Of a stretch of DNA of 34,535 nucleotides, positions 1-8,346 are shown piece by piece. Source of the stretch: Acidobacteriota bacterium (GTDB lineage Bacteria; Acidobacteriota; Terriglobia; Bryobacterales; Bryobacteraceae); NCBI GenBank assembly GCA_016871015.1, contig VFZX01000035.1, positions 1-34,535 on the forward strand, given 5' to 3'. The stretch's first letter is position 1, and each line of letters starts with the position of its first letter. Both the position numbers and the translations under genes were made by a program. Below the pieces are notes generated by a model. That model had not been told where the DNA came from. It did not search any database and was given only the letters and a program-made list of their open reading frames with translations.

Positions 1-861
1 ACCCAGTTACGGGTATTCGACGGCCGCGATGTCGATCCATCGATCCCGGTGATCAATATCGACAAGGAGATTCTCCGCGATCCCCTCAAGGTGGACGGGC
101 TCATTCAGATCGGAATCGATCCTGTGATCGAGATCCGGCACTTCGAGGCGGTTACCCGGTGGAAGGGGGACGAGCCGGAGCGCATCATCGACTACGGCTA
201 CCGCTTGGCCCGCGCGATGAAAACGCGGGTCCGCTCCACGCTGATTCCATTGGTCGAGCAGTACGCGCCCAAGGTAGTCCCGTGCCGGGCTGTGATTCCC
301 TACGGTGGCGGCGCGCTTCGGGGTGGCTACCGTGTCCAGCCGTTCTGGATGGTCGACGTGGCGAGGGCGCTGGCCGAACACCCGGATTTCGTTGTACTCG
401 CGCCGTTGATGCGCCACGACGCGGCACAGCGCGCGGAGTTTATCCGCCTTGCCCAACGAAGCCGCAATCCGAATTACGTGGTTGGCGTCTTGATGACCGG
501 TGCACTTCGATATGGTATGAGTGGTTGGAGAGAGATTCTCTTGCGGGAGGGACTGCGGATGTTGACCGACGATATTGAAGCGATGCTCCTCGACTCGGAG
601 TTGGGGCGTGAGATCCTGGCCCGGTCCCATGCACGGGGCGCCGATCAGGGGTGGACTAAAGGCAGGCTTGAAGGGGAGGAGAACGGCGTTCGCAATTCAC
701 TTTTGGAGATCCTGTCACAGCGCTTCCCGGGGATCGACGGCCGGCCCTACATCGAGCGGATTCATAGCATCGATGTGCTCAACTCGCTGCTCGGCCCCGT
801 CATGCGCGCCGCAACTGCTGGGGAAGCCCTCGGAATTCTCCGGTCCGCCGCGGGATTGTAA
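1..861 (+). CDS. Rpn-like PD-(D/E)XK nuclease family protein, 5' end outside window
   Basis: The reading frame is open from base 1 to a TAA stop, so the start lies upstream; 286 residues are visible. The core resembles the Rpn/transposase-like PD-(D/E)XK nuclease family often found in acidobacteria. An acidic strand VDGLIQIG is followed by PVIEIRHFEA, where relatives carry an E-x-Q/K strand, then an RAMKTRVRSTLIPLV segment and a VLAPLM segment before the tail. The last ~90 residues hold a charged Gly-rich stretch (GADQGWTKGRLEGEENG) and an ILSQRFPG motif, typical of this family's C-terminal arm. Family members are linked to recombination or DNA cleavage, but no catalytic residue can be assigned confidently and the E-x-K position looks changed. 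A decayed relative lies at 30210-30881. Family call moderate, activity uncertain. Confidence 0.6.
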   Translation, partial: TQLRVFDGRDVDPSIPVINIDKEILRDPLKVDGLIQIGIDPVIEIRHFEAVTRWKGDEPERIIDYGYRLARAMKTRVRSTLIPLVEQYAPKVVPCRAVIPYGGGALRGGYRVQPFWMVDVARALAEHPDFVVLAPLMRHDAAQRAEFIRLAQRSRNPNYVVGVLMTGALRYGMSGWREILLREGLRMLTDDIEAMLLDSELGREILARSHARGADQGWTKGRLEGEENGVRNSLLEILSQRFPGIDGRPYIERIHSIDVLNSLLGPVMRAATAGEALGILRSAAGL

Positions 862-874
862 CGCCTCCCCGAGG

Positions 875-880
875 TATACT
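875..880 (+). promoter_or_regulatory. -10-like hexamer TATACT upstream of the first enolase-superfamily gene
   Basis: TATACT lies 41 nt before the ATG at 922, just after the stop of the preceding gene. Transcription would start near 887 and give a leader of about 35 nt that contains the Shine-Dalgarno site at 910-915. No convincing -35 element is visible. Confidence 0.45.
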
Positions 881-909
881 AGCCTGGACCGGCAAACCCC
901 GCGCCGGTG

Positions 910-915
910 AGGAGG
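910..915 (+). promoter_or_regulatory. Shine-Dalgarno AGGAGG deciding the ATG at 922
   Basis: A perfect AGGAGG ends 6 nt before ATG 922. It overlaps the in-frame GTG at 907, which rules that codon out as the start. It is one of the few canonical ribosome-binding sites in this window outside operon interiors. Confidence 0.85.
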
Positions 916-921
916 CTACTC

Positions 922-2214
922 ATGAACCGCAGAAATTTCCTCGCCCGGTCCGCCGCCGCGGCGGCCCTTCCGCTGGCGATGGCGCAGCAGCCGCAACCCC
1001 GGCGCAGGATGGGCGGCGACACCGGCCGCGGCCTCCAGCCGCTCGATGGCGGCAAGATCGGCAACACCCCAGCCATGAAGATCTCCGACATCAAGACCTT
1101 CCTGGTCGGCGCCGGAGGCCGCAACTGGGTCTACGTGAAGATCCTCACCGACAAGGGCATCTACGGAATCGGCGAAGCCTACTCCGCGGGACCGGATGAA
1201 GCCACCGTCAAAGTCATCGAAGACTTCAAGCGCTGGCTCGTGGGCCAGGACCCGCGCAACGTTCAGTACCTGTTCGACCTGATGTACAACACCACCCGGT
1301 TCCCCGGCGGACTGGTGATCAACTCGGCCATCAGCGGCATCGAGCACGCGCTTTGGGACATCGCGGGGAAGTCGGCGGGAGTGCCTGTCTGGGCGCTTCT
1401 TGGCGGACGCACGCGCAACAAGATCCGGGTTTATCAGAGTATTGGCGGCACGAGTCCTCAGGAAGCGGCCGAGTCCGCCAGCAAGATGGTCGAGACCTAC
1501 GGGTATACCGCTCTCAAGATGGGTGTCACCGCCCCGGGCGACATGCCCTACAACCGGGCGCTACGGCTGAGCACCGAGCGGGTGCGCGCCGTCCGCGAAG
1601 CCGTCGGCCCCGACGTCGATATCGGCGTCGACATCCACACCAAGTTCGTCGAAGTGGAACGTGCGGTACGGCTGGCAAAGGCGATCGAGCCGTTCCATCC
1701 GATGTGGCTCGAAGAACCAATCCGGCCGGAGAACTACACGGCGATGAAGAAGCTCGCCGACCATGTGGACATCCCGCTCGCCAGCGGGGAATCCAACTAC
1801 ATGAAGTACGAGTTCAAGCAGCTCATTGACATGCAGGCGCTCGACTTTGTCCAGCCCGACATTTGCTGCTGCGGTGGCGTGCTCGAGATGAAGAAGATCG
1901 CCGCCATGGCCGAAGCGCAGTACATCAAGGTGGCGCCTCACAATCCGATGAGCCCGTTGGCGACGGTGGTCAACGTGCACTTCGCCGCCTCCACGCCGAA
2001 CTTCTACATCCTCGAGTACCATGCGCCGGATTCGGGCGCGAGCAAAGTGGTGCTAAAGGAGCCGTTGATGGTCAACAAGGACGGCTACGTCGACATCCCG
2101 AACAAGCCGGGATGGGGCGTCGAGCTCAATGAAGAGGCCTTCAAGAGCATGCCTCCCCAGCCCTGGCGACGGGGCACAAACTTCCGCGCCGACGGATCGC
2201 CGTACTTCCAGTAG
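922..2214 (+). CDS. Exported mandelate racemase/galactonate dehydratase-like enolase-superfamily protein
   Basis: A 430-residue protein of the MR/MLE branch of the enolase superfamily, which removes the proton alpha to a carboxylate on a Mg-bound enolate intermediate. The N-terminus MNRRNFLARSAAAAALP is a twin-arginine type signal, so export in folded form is likely. The barrel shows the D-x-H signature GVDIH (D237, H239), WLEEP (E264/E265), ASGES (E290) and VAPHNP (H340). That Asp/Glu/Glu plus paired-His pattern is as in D-galactonate dehydratase (DgoD) and relatives. A sugar-acid dehydratase role is therefore reasonable, but the exact substrate cannot be read from sequence. The ATG at 922 was chosen over GTG 907 because of the Shine-Dalgarno site. 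The receptor gene follows 49 nt downstream with its own -10-like element. Confidence 0.85.
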   Translation: MNRRNFLARSAAAAALPLAMAQQPQPRRRMGGDTGRGLQPLDGGKIGNTPAMKISDIKTFLVGAGGRNWVYVKILTDKGIYGIGEAYSAGPDEATVKVIEDFKRWLVGQDPRNVQYLFDLMYNTTRFPGGLVINSAISGIEHALWDIAGKSAGVPVWALLGGRTRNKIRVYQSIGGTSPQEAAESASKMVETYGYTALKMGVTAPGDMPYNRALRLSTERVRAVREAVGPDVDIGVDIHTKFVEVERAVRLAKAIEPFHPMWLEEPIRPENYTAMKKLADHVDIPLASGESNYMKYEFKQLIDMQALDFVQPDICCCGGVLEMKKIAAMAEAQYIKVAPHNPMSPLATVVNVHFAASTPNFYILEYHAPDSGASKVVLKEPLMVNKDGYVDIPNKPGWGVELNEEAFKSMPPQPWRRGTNFRADGSPYFQ

Positions 2215-2242
2215 TCCCGATCTGGACGCCGGTTTGGGATGA

Positions 2243-2248
2243 TATACT
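2243..2248 (+). promoter_or_regulatory. -10-like hexamer TATACT before the receptor gene
   Basis: TATACT ends 15 nt before ATG 2264. A start about 7 nt downstream would leave a leader of only ~9 nt without a Shine-Dalgarno sequence. The intervening ATG at 2253 opens a four-codon frame only. Confidence 0.5.
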
Positions 2249-2263
2249 CCCGATGGGCGTTTC

Positions 2264-5200
2264 ATGAGGCATCTTCTGTTGTTCGCGGCGGCTGCGGCAG
2301 CAGCCCTGGCACAAAACGCGGAACTCAGCGGACGGATCACGGACAGCTCGGGAGCGCTGATTCCCGGAGCGCGTGTCCGCCTCACACAGGAAAGGACGGG
2401 GTTGGAGCGCGGCGCCACGGCCAACCCGGACGGCTACTACAGCTTCCTTGCGCTTGGACCCGGGTCTTATCGGCTCGCTGTTGAGCATCCCGGATTCCGG
2501 CCAGTCGCGCGAACTGGCATCACACTTGAGGTCCGCCAAACCGCCCGTGTCGACGTCACGCTCGAAGTGGGATCCACCAGCGACGCCGTCACGGTCTCGG
2601 GCGAACTCCCCCGTGTTCAGACGCAGGATGCAACCCTCGGAACCGTGGTGGAGAGGCAGCGGATCGAGGAGCTTCCGCTGAATGGCCGGCACGTCTTCAA
2701 CCTCGTCAAGATCGTCGCGGGCGTGCAGCCGCGCTTCAACGACACCGACGGATTCGCCGAGATCCGCAATCAGAACTTCTCGCAGATCCGCTTCAACGGC
2801 GGCCCCTGGGGCGGCAATCAGTTCTTCCTCGACGGCGCGATGAACACGCTGCCGGTGGCCAACGAGATTGCCGTGGTCCCGATGGTAGACGCCATCGAAG
2901 AGTTCAAGGTTGAGACCAACTCCTTGAAAGCCGAGTACGGGCAGACCTCGGGCGGAGTGGTAACCGCCGCGACCAAGTCCGGAACGAACGCCTTCCATGG
3001 GTCGCTCTACGAGTTCCTGCGCAATGACTCGCTGAACGCGCGCAACGCCTTCGCGGTGCAGCGCGACCGTTTCACGGGCCGCATCAAGCCCATCCTGCGC
3101 TACAACCAGTTCGGTGGCACCGCCGGCGGACCGGTCCGTATCCCGCGTCTTTACGACGGGCGCAACCGCACATTCTTTTTCGCCGGTTACGAGCAGTGGC
3201 GTCACTGCGCATCACAGTTCAACCGGGGGACGGTGCCCGTCACCGCGCAGCGCAACGGCGACTTTTCAGATACGCGCGACGGGCGTGGCGCTGCGATCCC
3301 GCTGTTTGACCCGGCTACCACGCGCGCGAATCCCGCGGGGAGCGGATTCATTCGCGACCGTCTGCCCAACAGCATCGTGCCGCGGTCACGCATCGATCCG
3401 CTGGCGATCCGGGTGCTCGAGTTCATGCCGCGGCCCAACGCGATTCCCGACGACGCATTCACGAACTCGAACAACTTCCTGTCGCTGGTGAGCTCTCCCA
3501 CGGACCAGGGTGTGACCAACCTCCGCTTTGACCACGTGCTTTCGAGCAAGGACAACCTGACGTTCCGATACACCGGCACGCGGAACACGTTCAACGACCG
3601 GGGTTTCGGGCTCGGCCCCGCCGACCCGCTGGCGCGCATCGACCAGCGCGACAATCACAACTGGCTCGCCGGATACACACGAATCGCGAGTCCTTCGGTG
3701 TTGAACGAATTCCGGGGCGGCGCGACGCGGCAGTTCCTGGATTTCCGGCATCCGAGCGTTGGCGAAGACTGGCCGCGCAAGCTTGGATATCCGGCCATCA
3801 TCCCGCCAGACCAGTTCCCCATCGTTGCCATCACCGGAATGCTTAGCCTTTCCCGCGCCGGATTCGCGGGAGGATTCCGCGCGCAACACACGGTCCAGTT
3901 TGCCGACACCGTGTCCATCACGAGGGGCAAGCACCAATTGAAGGCAGGCGTCGACTTCCGGATCACCCGGCAGAACTGGCTCAATAAGGGTGATCCGTCC
4001 GGCCGCTTCAGCTTCGGTACCGATCTCACCGGAAATCCGCAAGCGCCGCAAGGAACCGGCTTCGGCATGGCCACCTACCTGCTCGGCGAGGTTTCCGGAG
4101 GCCAGTTGCGGATCCTCCCGCACTCCTCATTCCACTCTTCAAACGTCGCCGGATTCGTGCAGGAGGACCTCAAGCTGACTCCCCGGCTGACGCTGAACCT
4201 CGGTGTCCGCTACGACTTTACGACCGCGCCTGTCGAGCGGTATAACCGGTTCTCCTCTTTCGATCCCTTCCTGGTCAATCCACAGACGTCCCTTGCCGGC
4301 ATGATGCGGTATGCGGGCGTTGACACCCCGCGGAACTTCGTCAACCGTGACTTCAACAATATTGGTCCGCGCTTTGGATTCGCGTGGGATGTGTCCGGCA
4401 ACGGCCGGACAGCTGTGCGCGGGGGCTACGGTATCGTCTATCTGACGACCGATGCCACGGACTCGAGTGGCGCCAATCCGAGCGCTCTCGGTTTCTCCGC
4501 CGACACGCCTTTTGTCGCGCCCTCGCTCGGACCCTTCAAGGCGTTCCAGTTCTCCCAAGGTCCGCCGGCGCTGGTCATTCCGCGGGGCGCCGCTGGCGGA
4601 CCCTCAGCCTTCCGCGGCCTCAATGTGCAGTATCAGGACCGGAACGCGCCAGCGCCCTACCTGCAGCAGTGGAACTTCACCATTCAGCGCCAACTGCCGG
4701 CCGGGTTCACGGGCTCGGCGAGCTATGCCGGCAACCGGGGCGTGAAGCTGTTCGGCGCCGACTACGAAATCAATCAGCTTGACCCCGCGAACTTCACCCT
4801 CGGACTCGCCCTCCAGGATCAGGTGAACAATCCCTTCTTCGGCCAGATCCTGACCGGCGCCCTGTCAGGACGCACGGTCCAGCGCTCGCAACTGTTGCGG
4901 CCGCTGCCCGACTATTTGAACGTCCCGCTGTGGCGGAACCGCGGAGCTTCCTCTGTGTACCACTCGCTGCAGTTGACCGTGGAGCGCCGGTACTCGAAGG
5001 GACTCAGCCTTCTGTTTTCCTATACCAACGGGAAGTTGATCAACGACGCTACGTCCACCGCAACCGACACCGGGGGCGGCGGCGATTTCCGGATCGGGCG
5101 ATTCAACCGGTTCCTCGACCGCTCGCTTGATGAAGGCGACATATCGCAACGTGTGGTTGCCAGCGCGGTTTGGGAGATCCCCGCCGGAAAGCAGCGAATG

Positions 5201-5680
5201 GCTGTGACCCGCGCGTTGCTGTCGGGATGGCAGCTCAACACCGTCACGACGGCGCAAACCGGAGTTCCGCTGCGCGTTCGGGGCGCGTCGAACTTTACCG
5301 GGATTGCCTGGCCCGATGTGACGCGCGATCCGACGCTTGATTCCGCGGACCGGTCCGTTATCCGCTGGTTCGACACCGACGCCTTCCGCAATCCGCGCAA
5401 CTTCACGATCGGCAACGTAGCGCGGACTCTACCCCGCACACGCGCCCCTGGACTGTTCGACATGGCGCTCTCGTTGTTCAAAGTGTTCCGCGTGGCTGAG
5501 AACATGCGGCTCGAATTCCGCGCGGAAGCCTTCAACGCACTGAACCACGTTAACTACGCGGTCCCCAACACCACGTTCACACCGAACGCGCAGGGCGTGA
5601 ACAACAACGCCAACTTTGGCCGGAGCCTGTCGGCGCTGAACGCCCGTGCGTTGCAGTTCGGCTTGCGCCTCGTATTTTGA
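2264..5680 (+). CDS. Oar-like TonB-dependent outer-membrane receptor with N-terminal carboxypeptidase-regulatory domain
   Basis: A 1138-residue outer-membrane protein. Residues 1-16 (MRHLLLFAAAAAAALA) are a Sec signal peptide. Residues ~19-95 form a CarboxypepD_reg-like beta-sandwich (SGRITDSSGALIPGARV, then PDGYYSFLALGPGSYRL). A plug-like region follows (ELPLNGRHVFNLV, FFLDGAMN, EFKVETNSLKAEYGQTSGG), and the rest is an Oar-type 22-strand-like barrel rich in aromatic/Asn turns. The chain ends in FGLRLVF, with the terminal Phe expected for BAM-dependent insertion. Acidobacteria carry many paralogues of this type, thought to import oligosaccharides or peptides or to act in adhesion. Ligand unknown. 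Its neighbours, a sugar-acid dehydratase-like enzyme and a pectin-lyase-like propeller, suggest carbohydrate uptake (inference). Full length, no lesions seen. Confidence 0.92.
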   Translation: MRHLLLFAAAAAAALAQNAELSGRITDSSGALIPGARVRLTQERTGLERGATANPDGYYSFLALGPGSYRLAVEHPGFRPVARTGITLEVRQTARVDVTLEVGSTSDAVTVSGELPRVQTQDATLGTVVERQRIEELPLNGRHVFNLVKIVAGVQPRFNDTDGFAEIRNQNFSQIRFNGGPWGGNQFFLDGAMNTLPVANEIAVVPMVDAIEEFKVETNSLKAEYGQTSGGVVTAATKSGTNAFHGSLYEFLRNDSLNARNAFAVQRDRFTGRIKPILRYNQFGGTAGGPVRIPRLYDGRNRTFFFAGYEQWRHCASQFNRGTVPVTAQRNGDFSDTRDGRGAAIPLFDPATTRANPAGSGFIRDRLPNSIVPRSRIDPLAIRVLEFMPRPNAIPDDAFTNSNNFLSLVSSPTDQGVTNLRFDHVLSSKDNLTFRYTGTRNTFNDRGFGLGPADPLARIDQRDNHNWLAGYTRIASPSVLNEFRGGATRQFLDFRHPSVGEDWPRKLGYPAIIPPDQFPIVAITGMLSLSRAGFAGGFRAQHTVQFADTVSITRGKHQLKAGVDFRITRQNWLNKGDPSGRFSFGTDLTGNPQAPQGTGFGMATYLLGEVSGGQLRILPHSSFHSSNVAGFVQEDLKLTPRLTLNLGVRYDFTTAPVERYNRFSSFDPFLVNPQTSLAGMMRYAGVDTPRNFVNRDFNNIGPRFGFAWDVSGNGRTAVRGGYGIVYLTTDATDSSGANPSALGFSADTPFVAPSLGPFKAFQFSQGPPALVIPRGAAGGPSAFRGLNVQYQDRNAPAPYLQQWNFTIQRQLPAGFTGSASYAGNRGVKLFGADYEINQLDPANFTLGLALQDQVNNPFFGQILTGALSGRTVQRSQLLRPLPDYLNVPLWRNRGASSVYHSLQLTVERRYSKGLSLLFSYTNGKLINDATSTATDTGGGGDFRIGRFNRFLDRSLDEGDISQRVVASAVWEIPAGKQRMAVTRALLSGWQLNTVTTAQTGVPLRVRGASNFTGIAWPDVTRDPTLDSADRSVIRWFDTDAFRNPRNFTIGNVARTLPRTRAPGLFDMALSLFKVFRVAENMRLEFRAEAFNALNHVNYAVPNTTFTPNAQGVNNNANFGRSLSALNARALQFGLRLVF

Positions 5681-5984
5681 GACGTCCAGACGCAAAATCT
5701 CGGTCCAAACTCCGCTTCTGAACAGGTCACACCGGCGAACTACATCATGTCGTCAAGCAACGTCACTTCCCACGCCTCGGTGATCCACCGCGCCACCATT
5801 CAAGGTGCGGGCGTGGGCAATGGAAGAACGATCTACGAAGGGCACTACGAAGTGACGGAGACTTGCTGTCCGCAGCCCATCCGCGACGGCGCGGAACTCG
5901 GACGATTGCTGAGGAGCTGGGTCGACGCCGTCGTTTCCAGGTTGTAGCGCTTGGGACCCGTCAGAATTGGGCGCGGTCCCACGA
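5681..5984. other. Intergenic stretch of about 300 bp with one weak small frame
   Basis: Between the receptor stop and the promoter of the propeller gene I see no clear terminator, repeat or RNA motif. The only coding possibility is the 66-codon frame listed separately. Confidence 0.5.
5747..5947 (+). CDS. Possible small protein of 66 aa, doubtful
   Basis: ATG to TAG, 66 residues (begins MSSSNVTSHASVIHRA, ends LLRSWVDAVVSRL). By my count about three quarters of third codon positions are G or C, slightly below what the surrounding genes appear to show, which is compatible with coding but not proof. There is no Shine-Dalgarno sequence and no -10 hexamer at the leaderless distance. I recognise no family, signal peptide or membrane segment. 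It may be a remnant of a larger gene or a chance frame. Confidence 0.3.
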   Translation: MSSSNVTSHASVIHRATIQGAGVGNGRTIYEGHYEVTETCCPQPIRDGAELGRLLRSWVDAVVSRL

Positions 5985-5990
5985 TACAAT
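5985..5990 (+). promoter_or_regulatory. Leaderless-type -10 hexamer TACAAT for the propeller gene
   Basis: TACAAT is followed by 7 nt and then ATG 5998. Transcription would begin at or within a base or two of the start codon, and no Shine-Dalgarno sequence fits in the gap. No good -35 hexamer stands at 16-18 nt spacing. Confidence 0.6.
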
Positions 5991-5997
5991 GGCTGCC

Positions 5998-7218
5998 ATG
6001 TCCTCCCCAGCGCGGCCTGCCTTCGCCCTGTTCCTCGCACTCGCTGCCTTTGCGGAAAGTACCAGCGATCCGCTCGACGCCTGGACCCGGGCGAAGGTGC
6101 GGCCGCTCACGTCCACTCCCGGACGCCACTCCATCCACGCCTACATCAACACGACCCCGGAGAGTCCGGACGGCAAGTTCGTCCTGTTCTACACGTCCAC
6201 GGAGCGTGAAGGCTACAGTGGCGAGATCCGGATCGCCGACCGCGCCACGGGCAAGGAAGAGATCCTGGTGCGCAACGTAACCGTCGAGGACGCGCACCGC
6301 GCCGCCTGCCAGCAGTGGGTGTCGGGAGGCAAGCGGATTGTGTTCCACGACTATCGCGGCGGTGAGTGGATGGTGCTCACCGTCGACATCGCGACGAAAA
6401 AGGAACGCATTCTCGCCAAGGGCCGGATGGTCTCCTGGGGACAGCCGGCCCACGACCTCGTCCCAATCTACGGACCCCACTGGGCGCCCGGCGAACACCG
6501 TGACCTCGAACTCGTCAATGCGGCGACCGGCGAAATCCGTAAGGTGGTCCGCGCGGATGAGGTGCGGGCCCGGTATTCCGAAATGGTCGCCAAGGAGTTC
6601 GGCAGCCGGCCCATCAGCATCTTCTTCCCGGTGCTCAGCCCGGACCTCAAGCGCGTCTTCTTCAAGCTGGCGACTCCCAAAGGAACCGATTTCCGGTCCA
6701 AGGACGCAAGCCACCGCGAGCAGTTGATCGCCTACCACCTCGATGAGAAGCGGTTCCTGTTTGGACGCGCCCGCTGGGGCCATCCAGCCTGGCTTCCGGA
6801 CTCGCGCACGATCATGAACATGAACAATGTCCTGATCGACTCCGATGACGGCGCCGAGCGCACGATCCCGGGTCTGCCCGTGTTCCGCGGATCGCACCCA
6901 AGCGTCAGTCCCCTGGGCGATCTCTGGGTCACTGACTCCCTGATGGAGAGCTTCGGCGGCAAACCGGGCGAGTGGGGTGTCGCGCTGGCCGGTATGCGCG
7001 GCGGCCGGCACGAGTTTCTGCACCGGTTCGACAACGGACGCGGCGCGGCGTCGTGGCGCGTGTCGCACCCGCACCCGGCCTTCTCGAGTGACGGCCAGCG
7101 TGTCTACTTCAACGTCAACGACACGTCGTGGACTCAGTTGTACGTGGCTGAGCTTCCGCCCCCTGAGCGATCTCCTTCAGTCCGCGCGCCAACCGCTCCA
7201 AGCCGCGCGACAAGGTAG
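5998..7218 (+). CDS. Secreted beta-propeller protein, oligogalacturonate-lyase-like
   Basis: 406 residues. The N-terminus MSSPARPAFALFLALAAFAES is a short signal peptide. The body is a WD40/TolB-like propeller with repeated SPDGK/LSPDLKRVFF/SDGQRVYF strand motifs (for example ESPDGKFVLFYTST and HPAFSSDGQRVYFNVND) and several conserved His. Overall pattern and length recall oligogalacturonate lyase (PL22) and related proteins, so pectin-fragment degradation is possible, but I cannot assign the catalytic His/Arg set. The start at ATG 5998 is supported by the leaderless promoter. The recognisable domain ends at about LYVAEL; the last ~25 residues are low-complexity and run 104 bp into the 3' end of the convergent aminotransferase gene. 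Confidence 0.75.
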   Translation: MSSPARPAFALFLALAAFAESTSDPLDAWTRAKVRPLTSTPGRHSIHAYINTTPESPDGKFVLFYTSTEREGYSGEIRIADRATGKEEILVRNVTVEDAHRAACQQWVSGGKRIVFHDYRGGEWMVLTVDIATKKERILAKGRMVSWGQPAHDLVPIYGPHWAPGEHRDLELVNAATGEIRKVVRADEVRARYSEMVAKEFGSRPISIFFPVLSPDLKRVFFKLATPKGTDFRSKDASHREQLIAYHLDEKRFLFGRARWGHPAWLPDSRTIMNMNNVLIDSDDGAERTIPGLPVFRGSHPSVSPLGDLWVTDSLMESFGGKPGEWGVALAGMRGGRHEFLHRFDNGRGAASWRVSHPHPAFSSDGQRVYFNVNDTSWTQLYVAELPPPERSPSVRAPTAPSRATR

Positions 7219-8341
7219 CGCCGCCCGAGGCGAACGACACCCGGAGCGTCCCTTCACCCGCGGGTCCGTAGGCCGACCCGTGGACCGTCACGACGCCATG
7301 CTGACGCAGCAGGCGCTGCCGGATGTCATTCGACGCCAACCCCAAACCCCGGCAGTCCGCCATCGCGAAGAACCCTCCTTCGGGCGCTAAGACCTGGCAC
7401 CCCGGGATCCCGCTCAGCCCCTCCAACACCCGCGTCCTGCGCGCCGCGTACTCCGCGCGCATCTCCGCCACGCATTCCTGCGGACCCGCCAGCGCCGCAG
7501 CCGCCGCATCCTGAACGAACGTCGCCGGACCGCGGCTGGACTGCTGCAGCACCAGGAACATCGCGCGAATCGCATCAGCGGGCGCCGCGCAGTAGCCCAC
7601 GCGCCAGCCCGTCATCGAGTAGGTCTTCGACAGCGCGTTGACCAGGATCGTACGCCCGCGCATCGCCGGAACCGCCGCCGCCGGACTCACGTGGCGCGCC
7701 TCACCGTACACGATCGCCTCGTAGATCTCGTCGGCGATCACCCACAGGTCCCGCTCGGCGGCGAACTCCGCAATCGATTCGATCTCCGCCCGCGTGAACA
7801 CCGTCCCCGTGGGATTCCAAGGAGTGTTCAGGACCAACGCCCGCGACCTGGGCGTCCAGGCCGCCTCCAGCGCCTCGCGCGACAGCGTGAAGCGGCCATT
7901 TACGATAGCCGATGCTGCCGCTACGGGGACTCCGCCTGCCAGCCTGACCGGCGACAGGTAGGCGTCGTAGACCGGATCTGGAAGGATCACTTCATCGCCC
8001 GCATCGAGAATCGCGGCCAGCGCTGCGTAGATCCCGAAAGTCGCGCCGGTGGTCACCAGGATTTCGGTCCCCGGATCGTAGGAGAGTCCGTTCTCGCGCA
8101 CGAGCTTGGCGGCCACCGCCTCGCGGAGTTTCGGTTCTCCGCGATTGTCCGGGTACGCCGTGCGGCCAGCGCTCAGCGCCCGCCCGGCTGCTTCGACGAT
8201 GTGCGGAGGCGTCGGAAGATCCGGCTCGCCGCGCATGAGCGAAACGAGATCCGCTCCTCCGGCCTGCAATTCACGGACTTCGGCGAGGATCGAGTTGACC
8301 GCCGTGGGTTTGAGATTCTGAATCCGGCCGGAAAGGCGCAT
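7115..8341 (-). CDS. PLP-dependent class I/II aminotransferase (aspartate-aminotransferase-like)
   Basis: 408 residues, fold-type I aminotransferase of the AspC/Iγ kind. Visible are the TAYPDNRGEPKLREAVA segment, the TTGATFG phosphate-pocket loop (~97-103), NTPWNPTGT with NPTG at 176-179, DEIYE (204-208, Asp204 contacts the PLP nitrogen), the Schiff-base lysine K239 in NALSKTYSMTGWRVGY and the carboxylate-binding arginine R367 in LRVSF. It transfers an amino group between an amino acid and a 2-oxo acid in the cytosol; the exact pair is not predictable. It is last in a four-gene minus-strand operon, starting 5 nt after the preceding stop. The final ~18 residues extend beyond the usual fold and overlap the convergent propeller gene. 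Confidence 0.9.
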   Translation of the reverse strand: MRLSGRIQNLKPTAVNSILAEVRELQAGGADLVSLMRGEPDLPTPPHIVEAAGRALSAGRTAYPDNRGEPKLREAVAAKLVRENGLSYDPGTEILVTTGATFGIYAALAAILDAGDEVILPDPVYDAYLSPVRLAGGVPVAAASAIVNGRFTLSREALEAAWTPRSRALVLNTPWNPTGTVFTRAEIESIAEFAAERDLWVIADEIYEAIVYGEARHVSPAAAVPAMRGRTILVNALSKTYSMTGWRVGYCAAPADAIRAMFLVLQQSSRGPATFVQDAAAAALAGPQECVAEMRAEYAARRTRVLEGLSGIPGCQVLAPEGGFFAMADCRGLGLASNDIRQRLLRQHGVVTVHGSAYGPAGEGTLRVSFASGGATLSRGLERLARGLKEIAQGAEAQPRTTESTTCR

Positions 8342-8346
8342 CAGAT

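Noticed and set aside
907-921. GTG 907 as the start of the first enolase-superfamily gene
   Set aside because: The codon overlaps the Shine-Dalgarno site that serves ATG 922, and the signal peptide begins properly at 922.
2141-3205. Minus-strand open frame of 354 codons inside the receptor gene
   Set aside because: Antisense shadow; the receptor domains on the other strand are unambiguous.
5845-7074. Minus-strand open frame of 409 codons opposite the propeller gene
   Set aside because: Shadow of the plus-strand gene; no recognisable fold, while the plus strand shows propeller repeats, a signal peptide and a promoter.
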